Assembly (NCBI RefSeq): GCF_029839275.1
Contig: NZ_JAOCAH010000011.1
Coordinates: 123,818 to 187,817, forward strand
Length of the DNA: 64,000 bases
DNA from: Pseudomonas sp. GD03944
GTDB lineage: Bacteria > Pseudomonadota > Gammaproteobacteria > Pseudomonadales > Pseudomonadaceae
Reading direction: 5' to 3'
Position numbers and translations under genes: made by a program. Below are positions 1 to 9,995 of this stretch, in pieces. The notes below the pieces were generated by a model, which worked only from the letters and a program-made list of their open reading frames with translations, was not told the origin of the DNA and ran no database searches. The number at the start of each line of letters is the position of its first letter. The stretch's first letter is position 1.

Positions 1-952
1 TCAGTTCGATGAACACGCGCTCGCCGTTCTCGGTGACCGGACCGGCCTGCCCCGGGTTGTTGGCGAAGTAGGCGATGCCGAAGAAGCCCACGGCTACGGC
101 GCCGCCCAGGCACAGAATCATCCAGGCCATGCCGATGCGGCGTGCAGCCGGGATCGACTTGACCGAGTCGGCGGCCATGAAGCGCACCAGGATGTGCGGC
201 TGGCCGAAGTAGCCCAGGCCCCAGCCCAGCAGGGAAATGATGGCGATGAAGGACAGGCCGCGGAACATGTCGAAGTTGGCCGGGTTGGCCTGCTCGATGG
301 TGGCCATGGCCGCGTCGTAGTCGCCCAGGGCCAGGATCACGAACACCGGGGTGATCAGCAGAGCGAAGATCATCATGGTGGCCTGTACGGTGTCGGTCCA
401 GCTCACGGCCAGGAAACCACCGACGAACACGTAGAGGATGGTGGCGGCTGCGCCGACCCACAGGGCGGTGTCATAGGACAGGCCGAAGGTGGATTCGAAC
501 AGGCGGGCACCGGCGACCACGCCCGAGGCGCAGTAGATGGTGAAGAACACCAGGATCACCAGGGCCGAGAAGATGCGCAGCACGCGGCTGCTGTCTTCGA
601 AGCGGTTAGTGAAGTAGTCCGGCAGGGTCAGGGCGTTGCCGTTGTGCTCGGTCTGCACGCGCAGGCGACCGGCGACGAACAGCCAGTTCAGGTACGCACC
701 GATGATCAGGCCGATGGCGATCCAGCTTTCGGAGATACCGGCGACGAAGATCGCGCCCGGCAGGCCCATCAGCAGCCAGCCGCTCATGTCCGATGCACCG
801 GCCGACAGCGCGGTGACGAAACTGCCCAGGCTGCGACCGCCCAGGATGTAGTCGGAGAAGTTCTTGGTGGCGCGGTAGGCGATGAAGCCGATCAACACCA
901 TGGCCAGGATATAGACCACGAAGGTGACCAGCATTGGAGTACTAGCTGTCAT
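1..952 (-). CDS. putP: Sodium/proline symporter PutP (3' end outside window)
   Basis: Inner-membrane sodium:solute symporter (SSF family) that imports proline with Na+. The visible 317 residues begin MTASTPMLVTF and continue with many hydrophobic segments. They carry family-typical stretches such as GGRSLGSFVTALSAGASDMS near residues 38-57, SGWLLMGLPG after that, and GWGLGYFGQPHILVRFM near 260. PutP is about 490-500 residues, so roughly a third (the C-terminus) lies left of the window. The ATG at 950-952 follows a purine-rich GAGGGGAG and is the natural start. No putA is seen on the upstream side, so if putA is linked it must lie downstream, outside the window. Family assignment is secure; proline specificity is inferred from close resemblance to PutP. 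Confidence 0.93.
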   Translation of the reverse strand, partial: MTASTPMLVTFVVYILAMVLIGFIAYRATKNFSDYILGGRSLGSFVTALSAGASDMSGWLLMGLPGAIFVAGISESWIAIGLIIGAYLNWLFVAGRLRVQTEHNGNALTLPDYFTNRFEDSSRVLRIFSALVILVFFTIYCASGVVAGARLFESTFGLSYDTALWVGAAATILYVFVGGFLAVSWTDTVQATMMIFALLITPVFVILALGDYDAAMATIEQANPANFDMFRGLSFIAIISLLGWGLGYFGQPHILVRFMAADSVKSIPAARRIGMAWMILCLGGAVAVGFFGIAYFANNPGQAGPVTENGERVFIEL

Positions 953-1622
953 TGGGGAACTCCCCTCTCGTTTGTTGTTATTCAGGCAACGGGGGATAAG
1001 CCCGCGCCCTGCATGGCAAAGTGCGTGCGCTTGTGGCGCCCGCGCATTCTCGACACTGCGCCTGAACGGCGAACCCGATGACGCTGGCGAACCCCCGCAC
1101 AGCCCATCCACCGATCAGACGACCTCGTCGTCCGGGAGGAATCCGCCTCCCAATACGACAACGGGCGAATGCCTTTCGACACTCGCCCGTCAAACACTCA
1201 ATCCTGGCTGGCCTGCACCAGCATGTTCGCCGACTCACCGGTCACCACAGAGGCCTGCACAGGCAGGACACAACCACCGCTACCGGTAGCCGCATCACGG
1301 TTCATGCACTGTACGGCGAGACTGATGCGGGGCATCACGTCCATCCTCTTGTGAAAACTCGGGTCATGCACACCACACTTACGGTCTAGCTCACATCGGC
1401 TGGTCTGACCAATCCTCGACTGTGAACCGTGCATCGAAAAATGTGGAGCGCGGAATTTAGTGGCAGAGCGATGACAGCTTCTTGCGAAAACCTCTGGAGT
1501 TTTTTCAAGAAACTACGGCGCGCGGAACTTACACGAAATGCCCGTGTACGCCCAGCCCACGGGGCGAACACGCTGTGAAATCCTGCAACGGCTCTACCCC
1601 GCGGGCTGGCCTGGACAGGCGC
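953..1622. other. Intergenic region, no gene seen
   Basis: About 670 bases between the start of putP and the 3' end of the acetyltransferase gene. Open frames on both strands are short, overlap each other, have poor codon character and no ribosome binding sites. The stretch around 1380-1540 is less GC-rich than the flanks and should hold the putP promoter, but no convincing -35/-10 pair stands out. No palindromic repeat of the kinds found elsewhere in the window is present. Confidence 0.5.
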
Positions 1623-2081
1623 CTAGTCGACGATGCGGCGCATGCCGATATGCGGGATGCCGTCTTCCAGGTACTCCTCGGTCACCGCCACGAAGCCGGA
1701 GCGACCGTAGAAGCGCTGCAGGTGCGCCTGGGCCGAGAGGTACACGGGGATTTCCGGCCAGCGCTCGGCGCACGCGGCCAGCGCCTGCTCCATCAGGGTA
1801 TGACCGAGGCCGGTGCCGCGGGCCTGTTCGGCGATCACCACCCGGCCGATGGTCACTTCGCCTTCCTGGGTGGAAGGGTCCAGCAAGCGCAGGTAGGCCA
1901 CCAGGGTATCGCCGTCCCAGGCCAGCAGGTGACAGGTGTCGGCCTGCAGGTCGAGGCCATCGACTTCCTGGTAGGGGCATTGCTGTTCGACCACGAACAC
2001 CTGGGTGCGCAGGCGCAGGGCGGCATACAGGTCGTTCTTGCTCAGTTCGCTGTGGTGCAGGAGTTGCCAGGTGATGGGCAT
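1623..2081 (-). CDS. elaA: GNAT family N-acetyltransferase, ElaA-like
   Basis: A 152-residue cytoplasmic protein of the GNAT fold that would transfer an acetyl group from acetyl-CoA; the acceptor is unknown for ElaA. It matches the ElaA subfamily in length and in its N-terminal pattern YAALRLRTQVFVVEQQCPYQ, where ElaA proteins have a conserved RxxVFVVEQxCPYxExDGxD block. The acetyl-CoA pyrophosphate loop is IGRVVIAEQARGTGLGHTLM (about residues 78-97, R/QxxGxG/A type). The C-terminal FYGRSGFVAVTEEYLEDGIP is the usual ElaA ending. It lies 52 bases downstream of norR on the same strand and could be co-transcribed with it, although a hairpin separates them. Confidence 0.85.
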   Translation of the reverse strand: MPITWQLLHHSELSKNDLYAALRLRTQVFVVEQQCPYQEVDGLDLQADTCHLLAWDGDTLVAYLRLLDPSTQEGEVTIGRVVIAEQARGTGLGHTLMEQALAACAERWPEIPVYLSAQAHLQRFYGRSGFVAVTEEYLEDGIPHIGMRRIVD

Positions 2082-2108
2082 GTACGCAATCGTCTCGCGG
2101 GTTGGGAA

Positions 2109-2127
2109 GGCGCCCGTACAGGGCGCC
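2109..2127 (-). terminator. Hairpin downstream of norR
   Basis: Perfect 7-bp inverted repeat GGCGCCC / GGGCGCC with a 5-base loop in the short gap between norR and the elaA-like gene. It lies just after the norR stop on the minus strand. It lacks a run of T, so it may be a weak terminator, an attenuator or an mRNA 3'-end stabiliser. Confidence 0.45.
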
Positions 2128-2133
2128 CTTGAA

Positions 2134-3690
<1,557 letters not shown>

Positions 3691-3705
3691 TGCGACTACC
3701 TAAAA

Positions 3706-3772
3706 GTCTTTATGACCCGATTTATTGAGTAGTCATAAAAACACATTTTTCATTAAGTGATTGATTTTAAAC
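3706..3772. promoter_or_regulatory. Three putative NorR-binding sites
   Basis: In the AT-rich divergent region between norR and hmp there are two exact GT-N7-AC elements, at 3706-3716 and 3732-3742. A near match, TG-N7-AC, lies at 3762-3772. Known NorR enhancers are three GT-N7-AC type sites upstream of the sigma-54 promoter. The spacing here (centres 26 and 30 bases apart) and the position between the regulator and its target fit that layout. Binding is inferred, not shown. Confidence 0.6.
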
Positions 3773-3783
3773 AATAAAAAAGA

Positions 3784-3799
3784 TGGCACGAAAACTGGA
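3784..3799 (+). promoter_or_regulatory. Putative sigma-54 promoter of hmp
   Basis: TGGCAC at 3784-3789, then five bases, then CTGGA at 3795-3799. The -24 half is perfect; the -12 half departs from TTGCA (CTGGA). Placement 93 bases upstream of the hmp start and immediately downstream of the NorR-like sites supports the call. The poor -12 element is the weak point. Confidence 0.5.
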
Positions 3800-3891
3800 A
3801 TAACAAGCAGTGCTAACGCTAGCACGCCGCTGCTGGTACCACGAAATTTTTTCCAACGACATCCCTACACATTGCCTTGCAGGAACCCATC

Positions 3892-5073
3892 ATGCTGACG
3901 AACCAACAACGTGCCCTCGTAAAAGCCACCGTCCCGCTGCTGGAAACCGGCGGCGAAGCCCTGACCCGTCACTTCTACGCCAAAATGCTCAAGGAGTACC
4001 CGCAGGTGCGCCCGCTGTTCAACCAGGCCCACCAGGCCAGCGGTGACCAGCAACGCGCCCTGGCCAACGGCGTGCTGATGTACGCCCGCCACATCGACCA
4101 GCTCGAAGCCCTCGGCCCGCTGGTGTCGAAAGTGGTGAACAAGCACGTTGCCCTGCAGATCCTGCCGGAGCACTACCCCATCGTCGGCACCTGCCTGCTG
4201 CAGGCCATCCGCGAAGTGCTGGGCGCCGAAATCGCCACCGACGAAGTGATCGACGCCTGGGCTGCCGCCTACGGTCAGTTGTCCGAGATCTTCATCAACG
4301 CCGAAGAGGAAACCTACGCCCGCAGCGCCCAGGCCGAAGGCGGCTGGCGTGGTGGCCGCCTGTTCAAGGTGACCGACAAGGTCGCCGAAAGCGCGGAAAT
4401 CACCTCCTTCTACCTGGCGCCGGCAGACGGTGGCTCGGCCATCGACTTCGAACCCGGCCAGTACATCGGCCTGCGCCTGCTGCTGGAAACCGGCGAAGAG
4501 CGCCGCAACTACTCGCTGTCGGCCCCCGCCAACGGCCGCGAATACCGCATCAGCGTGAAGCGCGAGAACGGTGGCCGAGTGTCCAACCACCTGCACGACA
4601 ACGTCCAGGTCGGCGACAGCCTGGAGCTGTTCCCGCCAGCCGGTGACTTCGTGCTGCGCCCGTCGAAGAAGCCCCTGGCGCTGATCACCGCCGGTGTCGG
4701 CATCACCCCGGCGCTGGCCATGCTGCAGAGCGCGCTGCCCAGCGGCCGCCCGATCCACTTCATCCACTGCGCCCGCAATGCCGAGGTGCATGCCTTCCGC
4801 GACTGGATCGAAGCGCAGACCGCGGCGCACCCGCAGGTCACCCACTACTTCTGCTACAACGAGGTGAAACCGGGTGACGGCGTGCATGCCGAGGGCTTCC
4901 TGACCCGCGACCTGCTGGCCCAGTGGCTGCCGCAAGACACCGACCTGGATGCCTACTTCCTCGGTCCGAAGCCGTTCATGGCCCAGGTGAAGAAGCACCT
5001 GCGCGATATCGGCGTCCCGGAAAAGCAGTCGCACTACGAGTTCTTCGGCCCGGCCAGCGCGCTGGACGCCTGA
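3892..5073 (+). CDS. hmp: Flavohaemoglobin / NO dioxygenase
   Basis: A 393-residue cytoplasmic NO dioxygenase that converts NO and O2 to nitrate using NAD(P)H and FAD. The globin domain occupies about residues 1-140, with the distal Tyr in LTRHFYAKMLKEYP and the proximal-His segment KHVALQILPEHYPIVG. The ferredoxin-reductase-like FAD/NAD half follows, with RNYSLSA (FAD-binding RxYS) and ITAGVGITPALAM (NAD pyrophosphate loop). It ends FFGPASALDA, at the usual length. The ATG at 3892 is chosen over an upstream TTG because AGGA lies 6-9 bases before it and family members start MLTxxQ. It is divergent from norR, its likely activator, and is followed by a strong terminator. Confidence 0.96.
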   Translation: MLTNQQRALVKATVPLLETGGEALTRHFYAKMLKEYPQVRPLFNQAHQASGDQQRALANGVLMYARHIDQLEALGPLVSKVVNKHVALQILPEHYPIVGTCLLQAIREVLGAEIATDEVIDAWAAAYGQLSEIFINAEEETYARSAQAEGGWRGGRLFKVTDKVAESAEITSFYLAPADGGSAIDFEPGQYIGLRLLLETGEERRNYSLSAPANGREYRISVKRENGGRVSNHLHDNVQVGDSLELFPPAGDFVLRPSKKPLALITAGVGITPALAMLQSALPSGRPIHFIHCARNAEVHAFRDWIEAQTAAHPQVTHYFCYNEVKPGDGVHAEGFLTRDLLAQWLPQDTDLDAYFLGPKPFMAQVKKHLRDIGVPEKQSHYEFFGPASALDA

Positions 5074-5128
5074 CGAACCGTTCCCGCGGCGGCTGACCAC
5101 GACCGGCCACCGCGGGACCGTACACATG

Positions 5129-5168
5129 AAAACGCCGCGCCCCTCGGTCGAGGGGCGCGGCGTTTTTG
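5129..5168 (+). terminator. Rho-independent terminator of hmp
   Basis: A 14-bp perfect GC-rich stem (arms 5131-5144 and 5151-5164) with a 6-base loop, preceded by A residues and followed by a T run. It lies 55 bases after the hmp stop and is a textbook intrinsic terminator, possibly bidirectional. Confidence 0.9.
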
Positions 5169-5190
5169 TATGCGGCGTGCGCTACCCGCT

Positions 5191-5460
5191 GGTGGATGAA
5201 AAAAGCGTCATCCACCCTACACGTAGCCTGGGTCGAGCGGAGCGACACCCGGGAAACCCACTAACACCCTGGCTCGGACAACCCGTAGGGTGGATGACGC
5301 TTCACCCATTTACCACGCCCCCGCAACCCACGGTGGATGAAAAGAGCGTCATCCACCCTACACGTAGCCTGGGTCGAGCGGAGCGACACCCGGGAAACCC
5401 ACCAACACCCCGGTTCGGATGACCCCGTAGGGTGGATGACGCTTCACCCATCCACCACGC
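5191..5460. repeat. Two tandem ~140-bp copies of a palindromic intergenic repeat
   Basis: The block contains two near-identical copies (about 5191-5320 and 5331-5460). Each copy starts with GGTGGATGAAAARAGCGTCA and ends with the inverse, GTAGGGTGGATGACGCTTCA. Between them lies a conserved GTAGCCTGGGTCGAGCGGAG segment. The ends are inverted, so each copy could fold into a long hairpin. Related blocks occur at 11364-11540 and 14913-15500. No open frame is supported here. Confidence 0.8.
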
Positions 5461-5496
5461 CCGGCAACGCGGTTGGCGCCGGGCAGCTTCGGCGGA

Positions 5497-6618
5497 TCAG
5501 CGCTTGCGCAGGATCACGCTGCCGATGGAGTAGCCGGCGCCGAACGAGCTGAGCACACCCAGGGTGCCGCTCGGCAGGTCGTCCTGGTATTTGTGCAGGG
5601 CGATCACCGAACCGGCGGAGCTGGTGTTGGCGTAGGTGTCGAGGATCACCGGCGCCTCGTGCGGCTCGGCGTCACGGCCCAGCAGCTTGCGGGCGATCAG
5701 CAGGTTCATGTTGAGGTTGGCCTGGTGCAGCCAGAAGCGCTTCACGTCGGCGACGTCGAGGCCGTTTTCCTGCAGGTGCACACCGATCAGCTCGGCGACC
5801 ATCGGGCACACGTCCTTGAACACCTTGCGGCCTTCCTGCACGAACAGCTTGTCGCGCGCGCCCTCGCCTTCCGGCGCGGCACGGTTGAGGAAACCGAAGT
5901 TGTTGCGGATGTTGTTGCTGAACTGGGTCAGCAGCTTGGTGCTGACCACGTCGAACTGGTACGGCGAGGTCGCCTGGTCGGCACGCTCGATGATCACCGC
6001 GGTGGCGGCGTCGCCGAAGATGAAGTGGCTATCGCGGTCACGGAAGTTCAGGTGGCCGGTGCAGATTTCCGGGTTGACCATCAGCACCGCGCGGGCCTGG
6101 CCCAGCTGCACGCTGTTAGCGGCAGCCTGGATGCCGAAGGTGGCCGAGGAGCAGGCCACGTTCATGTCGTAGCCGAAGCCCTGGATGCCCAGCGCCGCCT
6201 GCACTTCGATGGCCACGGCCGGGTAGGCGCGCTGCAGGTTGGAACAGGCGACGATCACCCCGTCGATGTCGGCAGCGGTCTTGCCGGCGCGCTCCAGGGC
6301 CTGCTTGGCAGCGCCCACGGCCATCTCGCAGAGGATGCCCCACTCCTCGTTGCTGCGCTCCGGGATGCTCGGCACCATGCGCTGCGGGTCGAGGATGCCG
6401 GCCTTGTCGATGACGAAGCGGCTCTTGATGCCCGAGGCCTTCTCGATGAAGGCGCTGTTGGATTCGGTCAGCGCTTCGATTTCGCCACGGGCGATGGCCT
6501 CGGCGTTGTCGGCGTTGAACTGCTGCACGTAGGTGTTGAATGACTCCACCAGCTCGTCGTTGGAAATGCTGTTGGCCGGGGTGTACAGGCCGGTACCGCT
6601 GATGACGACGTTATGCAC
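5497..6618 (-). CDS. Beta-ketoacyl-ACP synthase III family enzyme (PA3286-like)
   Basis: A 373-residue thiolase-fold condensing enzyme of the FabH type. In P. aeruginosa a protein of this kind feeds beta-oxidation intermediates into fatty-acid synthesis; that role here is by analogy. The catalytic triad is visible: Cys in NVACSSATFG, His in FWLHQANLNMN, Asn in DTYANTSSAG. It is longer than FabH (about 320) because of an N-terminal insertion around residues 30-70. The start is taken as GTG (6616-6618, MHNVVISGTGLYTP). The GAGGA motif abuts an ATG two codons upstream (6622-6624) with no spacer but sits six bases from this GTG. The gene stands alone, divergent from the glutamate-synthase-like gene. 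Confidence 0.85.
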   Translation of the reverse strand: MHNVVISGTGLYTPANSISNDELVESFNTYVQQFNADNAEAIARGEIEALTESNSAFIEKASGIKSRFVIDKAGILDPQRMVPSIPERSNEEWGILCEMAVGAAKQALERAGKTAADIDGVIVACSNLQRAYPAVAIEVQAALGIQGFGYDMNVACSSATFGIQAAANSVQLGQARAVLMVNPEICTGHLNFRDRDSHFIFGDAATAVIIERADQATSPYQFDVVSTKLLTQFSNNIRNNFGFLNRAAPEGEGARDKLFVQEGRKVFKDVCPMVAELIGVHLQENGLDVADVKRFWLHQANLNMNLLIARKLLGRDAEPHEAPVILDTYANTSSAGSVIALHKYQDDLPSGTLGVLSSFGAGYSIGSVILRKR

Positions 6619-6964
6619 GGTCATTCCTCTTGTTCTCGCCGCAGGTCGCGGCCAGGTTAGCCAGGCGGCCCCTGGCGGACGCCACGGGGCACGAATTCTG
6701 AGAGTCGACGGGGCCAGACGCCTGCCCCAGGTCATGGCGCAGAGTGTGCCACAGACCGGTGCTTTTCGTCCGCTGCTCGAACGCAGCGCTGACTGACGGC
6801 GGGTAAGAATACCGGCGTTTCGCGGCCGATCGCGGCCTGATAGCGTCCTGCCACAGTGTAGCCAGTCGCCAGCAGGGCGCTGACCCACACTAAAGGGTCA
6901 TCGACTAAACCCGGCCGGGCCGTCTACATTGAGACCCTGCGCCCGCTTTCCAACAGGACCCCGA
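6619..6964. other. Divergent intergenic region
   Basis: About 345 bases separate the KAS III gene from the FMN-binding protein gene and must hold both promoters. The KAS III frame stays open upstream as far as 6888, but that extension lacks family similarity and a ribosome binding site. No operator palindrome or repeat of the local families was recognised. Confidence 0.45.
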
Positions 6965-8575
6965 ATGACTCTGTCGCTGCTCAGCCGTTACGCCTTCTTC
7001 GCCAGTTGCCTTCTACTCACCCTGCTCAGCCTGGCCTTCCTGCACCACGAATGGGTCTGGCCGCTGACCTTCATCGGCACCGTGCTGAGCCTGATCGGCA
7101 TCAACGACCTGCTGCAGACCCGCCACGCCGTGCGGCGCAACTACCCGATCCTGGGCAACATCCGCTACCTGGTCGAAGGCATCCGCCCGGAAATCCGCCA
7201 GTACCTGCTGGAGGCCGACGGCGAACAGTTGCCGTTCTCCCGGGCACAGCGCTCGCTGGTCTACGCCCGGGCCAAGAACGAAGGTGCCGACAAGCCGTTC
7301 GGCACCCTGACCGACGTGTACCAGACCGGCTTCGAGTTCATCAGCCATTCCATGCGCCCGGCGCCGCTCAGCGACCCGTGCAGCTTCCGCGTCGAGATCG
7401 GCGGCCCGCAGTGCACGCAGCCCTATTCCGCGTCGCTGTTCAACATCTCGGCCATGAGCTTCGGCTCGCTCAGCGCCAACGCCATCCGCGCGCTCAACCA
7501 CGGCGCCAAGCTGGGCAACTTCGCCCATGACACCGGCGAGGGCAGCATCAGCCCCTACCACCGCGAGCACGACGGCGACCTGATCTGGGAGCTGGGCAGC
7601 GGCTACTTCGGCTGCCGCACCAGCGACGGCCAGTTCGACCCCGAGCGCTTCGCCGCCCAGGCACAGACCGCCCAGGTGCGCATGATCGAGATCAAGCTCA
7701 GCCAGGGCGCCAAGCCCGGCCACGGCGGCATCCTGCCCAAGCACAAGATCACCGAAGAAATCGCCAGCACCCGGGGCGTGCCCATGGGCGAGGACTGCGT
7801 GTCGCCGTCACGCCACAGCGCCTTCTCCACGCCCATCGAGCTGCTGCAGTTCGTTGCCCAGCTGCGCCAGCTCTCCGGCGGCAAGCCGGTGGGCTTCAAG
7901 TTCTGCCTCGGCCACCCGTGGGAATTCATGGGCATCGCCAAGGCCATGCTGGAAACCGGCATCCTGCCGGACTTCATCGTCGTCGACGGCAAGGAAGGCG
8001 GCACCGGCGCCGCGCCCCTGGAATTCACCGACCACCTCGGCGTGCCAATGCGTGAAGGCCTGATGTTCGTGCACAACACCCTGGTCGGCCTGAACCTGCG
8101 CGACAAGATCAAGCTCGGCGCCAGCGGCAAGATCGTCAGCGCCTTCGACATCGCCCGGGTGCTGGCCATCGGCGCCGACTGGGCCAACTCGGCGCGCGGC
8201 TTCATGTTCGCCATCGGCTGCATCCAGAGCCAGAGCTGCCACACCAACAAATGCCCGACCGGCGTTGCCACCCAGGACCCGCTGCGCCAGCGCGCCCTGG
8301 TGGTCGAAGACAAGGCCCAGCGGGTCTACAACTTCCACCGCAACACCCTCAAGGCCCTGGCCGAAATGCTCGCCGCCGCCGGCCTCGACCACCCCTCGCA
8401 GATCGACGCCCGCCACCTGGTGCAACGCCTGTCGGCCACCGAGATCAAGCTGTTCTCCCAGCAGCACGTGTTCCTCAAGCCGGGCGAGCTGCTCAGCGGC
8501 AAGATCGAAGGCGAGTTCTACGAACGCATGTGGCACATGGCCCGGGCCGACAGCTTCGAAGCGGCGAATGTTTGA
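6965..8575 (+). CDS. Membrane-anchored FMN-binding glutamate-synthase-family protein
   Basis: A 536-residue protein with two hydrophobic segments at the N-terminus (about residues 7-50) followed by a domain like the FMN/3Fe-4S central domain of glutamate synthase (GltB2/archaeal type). Motifs seen: SFGSLSANAIRALNHGAK, EGSISPYH, IEIKLSQGAKPGHGGILP, VVDGKEGGTGAAP, and the Cys cluster near CIQSQSCHTNKCPTGVATQD that in GltB holds a 3Fe-4S centre. It lacks the glutaminase domain, so it is not a complete glutamate synthase; substrate and partner are unknown. The start at 6965 follows AGGA with normal spacing and begins at the membrane segment. The gene is apparently monocistronic. Confidence 0.85.
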   Translation: MTLSLLSRYAFFASCLLLTLLSLAFLHHEWVWPLTFIGTVLSLIGINDLLQTRHAVRRNYPILGNIRYLVEGIRPEIRQYLLEADGEQLPFSRAQRSLVYARAKNEGADKPFGTLTDVYQTGFEFISHSMRPAPLSDPCSFRVEIGGPQCTQPYSASLFNISAMSFGSLSANAIRALNHGAKLGNFAHDTGEGSISPYHREHDGDLIWELGSGYFGCRTSDGQFDPERFAAQAQTAQVRMIEIKLSQGAKPGHGGILPKHKITEEIASTRGVPMGEDCVSPSRHSAFSTPIELLQFVAQLRQLSGGKPVGFKFCLGHPWEFMGIAKAMLETGILPDFIVVDGKEGGTGAAPLEFTDHLGVPMREGLMFVHNTLVGLNLRDKIKLGASGKIVSAFDIARVLAIGADWANSARGFMFAIGCIQSQSCHTNKCPTGVATQDPLRQRALVVEDKAQRVYNFHRNTLKALAEMLAAAGLDHPSQIDARHLVQRLSATEIKLFSQQHVFLKPGELLSGKIEGEFYERMWHMARADSFEAANV

Positions 8576-8611
8576 GGGGTAGAGGAAGGTTTTTGAGCAG
8601 TCCTGTTTTTT

Positions 8612-9025
8612 GTGGGAGGGGCTTTAGCCGCGATAAGGGTTGAGCCCTTTAAAAGCTCAGGGCTGAAGCCCCTCCTACAGGGGATGTGTGATGGCCTGGG
8701 CTTTTGGGTATCACCAAGGTCCGTGGGAGGGGCTTTAGCCGCGATAGGGGTTGAGCCCTTTTAAAAGCTCGGGGCTGAAGCCCCTCCTACAGGGATGTGT
8801 GGTGGCCTGGGCTTTTGGGTATCACCAAGGTTCGTGGGAGGGGCTTTAGCCGCGATTGGGGTTGAGCCCTTCTAAAAGCTCGGGGCTGAAGCCCCTCCCA
8901 CAGGGATTTTTGGTGGCCTGGGCTTTTGGATATCACCCAGGATTCATGGGAGGGGCTTTAGCCGCGATGGGGGCTGAGCGCCTTCAAAAGCTCGGGGCTG
9001 AAGCCCCTCCTACAGGACATGTGGT
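8612..9025. repeat. Tandem array of four ~111-bp hairpin-forming units
   Basis: Unit starts at 8612, 8723, 8834 and 8946 (spacing 111, 111, 112). Each unit carries an inverted repeat, GGAGGGGCTTTAGCC against GGCTGAAGCCCCTCC, around a short AT-richer centre. A conserved linker containing GGCCTGGGCTTTTGGRTATC follows. The fourth unit lacks the linker. Units differ at only a few positions. This looks like an amplified REP/BIME-like element between convergent genes, not CRISPR. Confidence 0.88.
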
Positions 9026-9033
9026 GCCGGCCC

Positions 9034-9918
9034 TTACAGCGCCGGCAGGATGCTGCGGATGTGGTCGGCGAAGGCGGTGACCAGGGCCGAGGGGGAGTCC
9101 TTGTCGAAGCGCAGGGTGATGCCCACGCCCGGCAGTTCCGGCAGGCCAGCCGACGGCGGGAGGATCTGCAGGTCATCCGGCACGGCGGTCTGGGTCAGCA
9201 CCGCGATGGCCTGGCCGGAGCGCACCAGGGCGGTGAGCCCGGCCAGGCTGCTGCTGGCGTAGGCAACCCGGTAGGCCCGGCCCTGTTCTTCCAAAGTGCG
9301 GCGGGCGGCCTGGTGGTCCAGGGTGTCGGGGTGCGACAGCGCCAGCGGCAGCAGGTCGAAATCCGCCACCGCCGTGCCCTGGCTGGCCACCCACACCAGT
9401 GGCTCGCGGCGGATCACGCCCTCCGTGCCCGGGTCGTCGGGCTGGGAAATCATCGCCAGGTCCACCGCGTGCGTATCCAGCTGTTCGAGCAGGCGCGGGC
9501 TGACCGTGCAGATCACCTCCACCAGCACCTGTGGATGCTGGCTGGCGAAGTCGCGCAGCAGCGACGGCAGGAACACCGCCGCGTAGTCATCCGGGCAGCC
9601 GAAGCGGATAGTCCCGGACAGGCCCTTGCCCGACAACTCGGCCATCGCTTCGTCGTGGCTGCGCAGGATGCGCTGGGCATGGGGCAGCAGCCGCTCGCCC
9701 TGGGCGGTGAGCTGCACGCCACGGCCGGTGCGCAGCAGCAGCGGCTGATTGAGGGTATCCTCCAGGCGCTTCATCTGCATGCTCAACGCCGACTGGGTGC
9801 GCCCCACCCGGCTCGCGGCGCGGCTGAGGCTGCCGCTCTCGGCGATCACGGTGAAGGAGCGCAACAGATCGATGTCCAGTGACCCGCTCACGCTATAAGC
9901 CTCCCTGATACCTTCCAT
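9034..9918 (-). CDS. dgdR: LysR-type regulator, probable DgdR
   Basis: A 294-residue LysR-type transcription factor. The N-terminal winged helix-turn-helix (about residues 14-72) contains LLRSFTVIAESGSLSRAASR and GRTQSALSMQMKRLE. The rest is a periplasmic-binding-like effector domain. It is divergent from the dialkylglycine decarboxylase gene dgdA, 77 bases away, the same pairing as dgdR-dgdA in Burkholderia cepacia, where DgdR represses dgdA until 2-methylalanine is present. An ATG 18 bases further upstream (9936) is also possible; the inner ATG is preferred because the HTH starts soon after. Identity as DgdR rests on context more than sequence. Confidence 0.78.
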   Translation of the reverse strand: MEGIREAYSVSGSLDIDLLRSFTVIAESGSLSRAASRVGRTQSALSMQMKRLEDTLNQPLLLRTGRGVQLTAQGERLLPHAQRILRSHDEAMAELSGKGLSGTIRFGCPDDYAAVFLPSLLRDFASQHPQVLVEVICTVSPRLLEQLDTHAVDLAMISQPDDPGTEGVIRREPLVWVASQGTAVADFDLLPLALSHPDTLDHQAARRTLEEQGRAYRVAYASSSLAGLTALVRSGQAIAVLTQTAVPDDLQILPPSAGLPELPGVGITLRFDKDSPSALVTAFADHIRSILPAL

Positions 9919-9995
9919 AAGAACTATTCGATTCAATAAAGCCAGAGCCCTGCCTAGACTGCAAGCTCAACTCCCCAGCACGCAGGATGGCCGCC

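Noticed and set aside
3865..5127. 420-codon minus-strand frame opposite hmp
   Set aside because: Shadow of hmp with the same artefactual composition.
5126..5552. Frames across the hmp terminator and repeats
   Set aside because: Open only because the palindromic repeats lack stops; they repeat the same peptide in tandem and have no start signals.
8612..9025. CRISPR array
   Set aside because: Units are ~111 bp and nearly identical along their whole length with internal palindromes. There are no short repeats with unique spacers and no cas genes.
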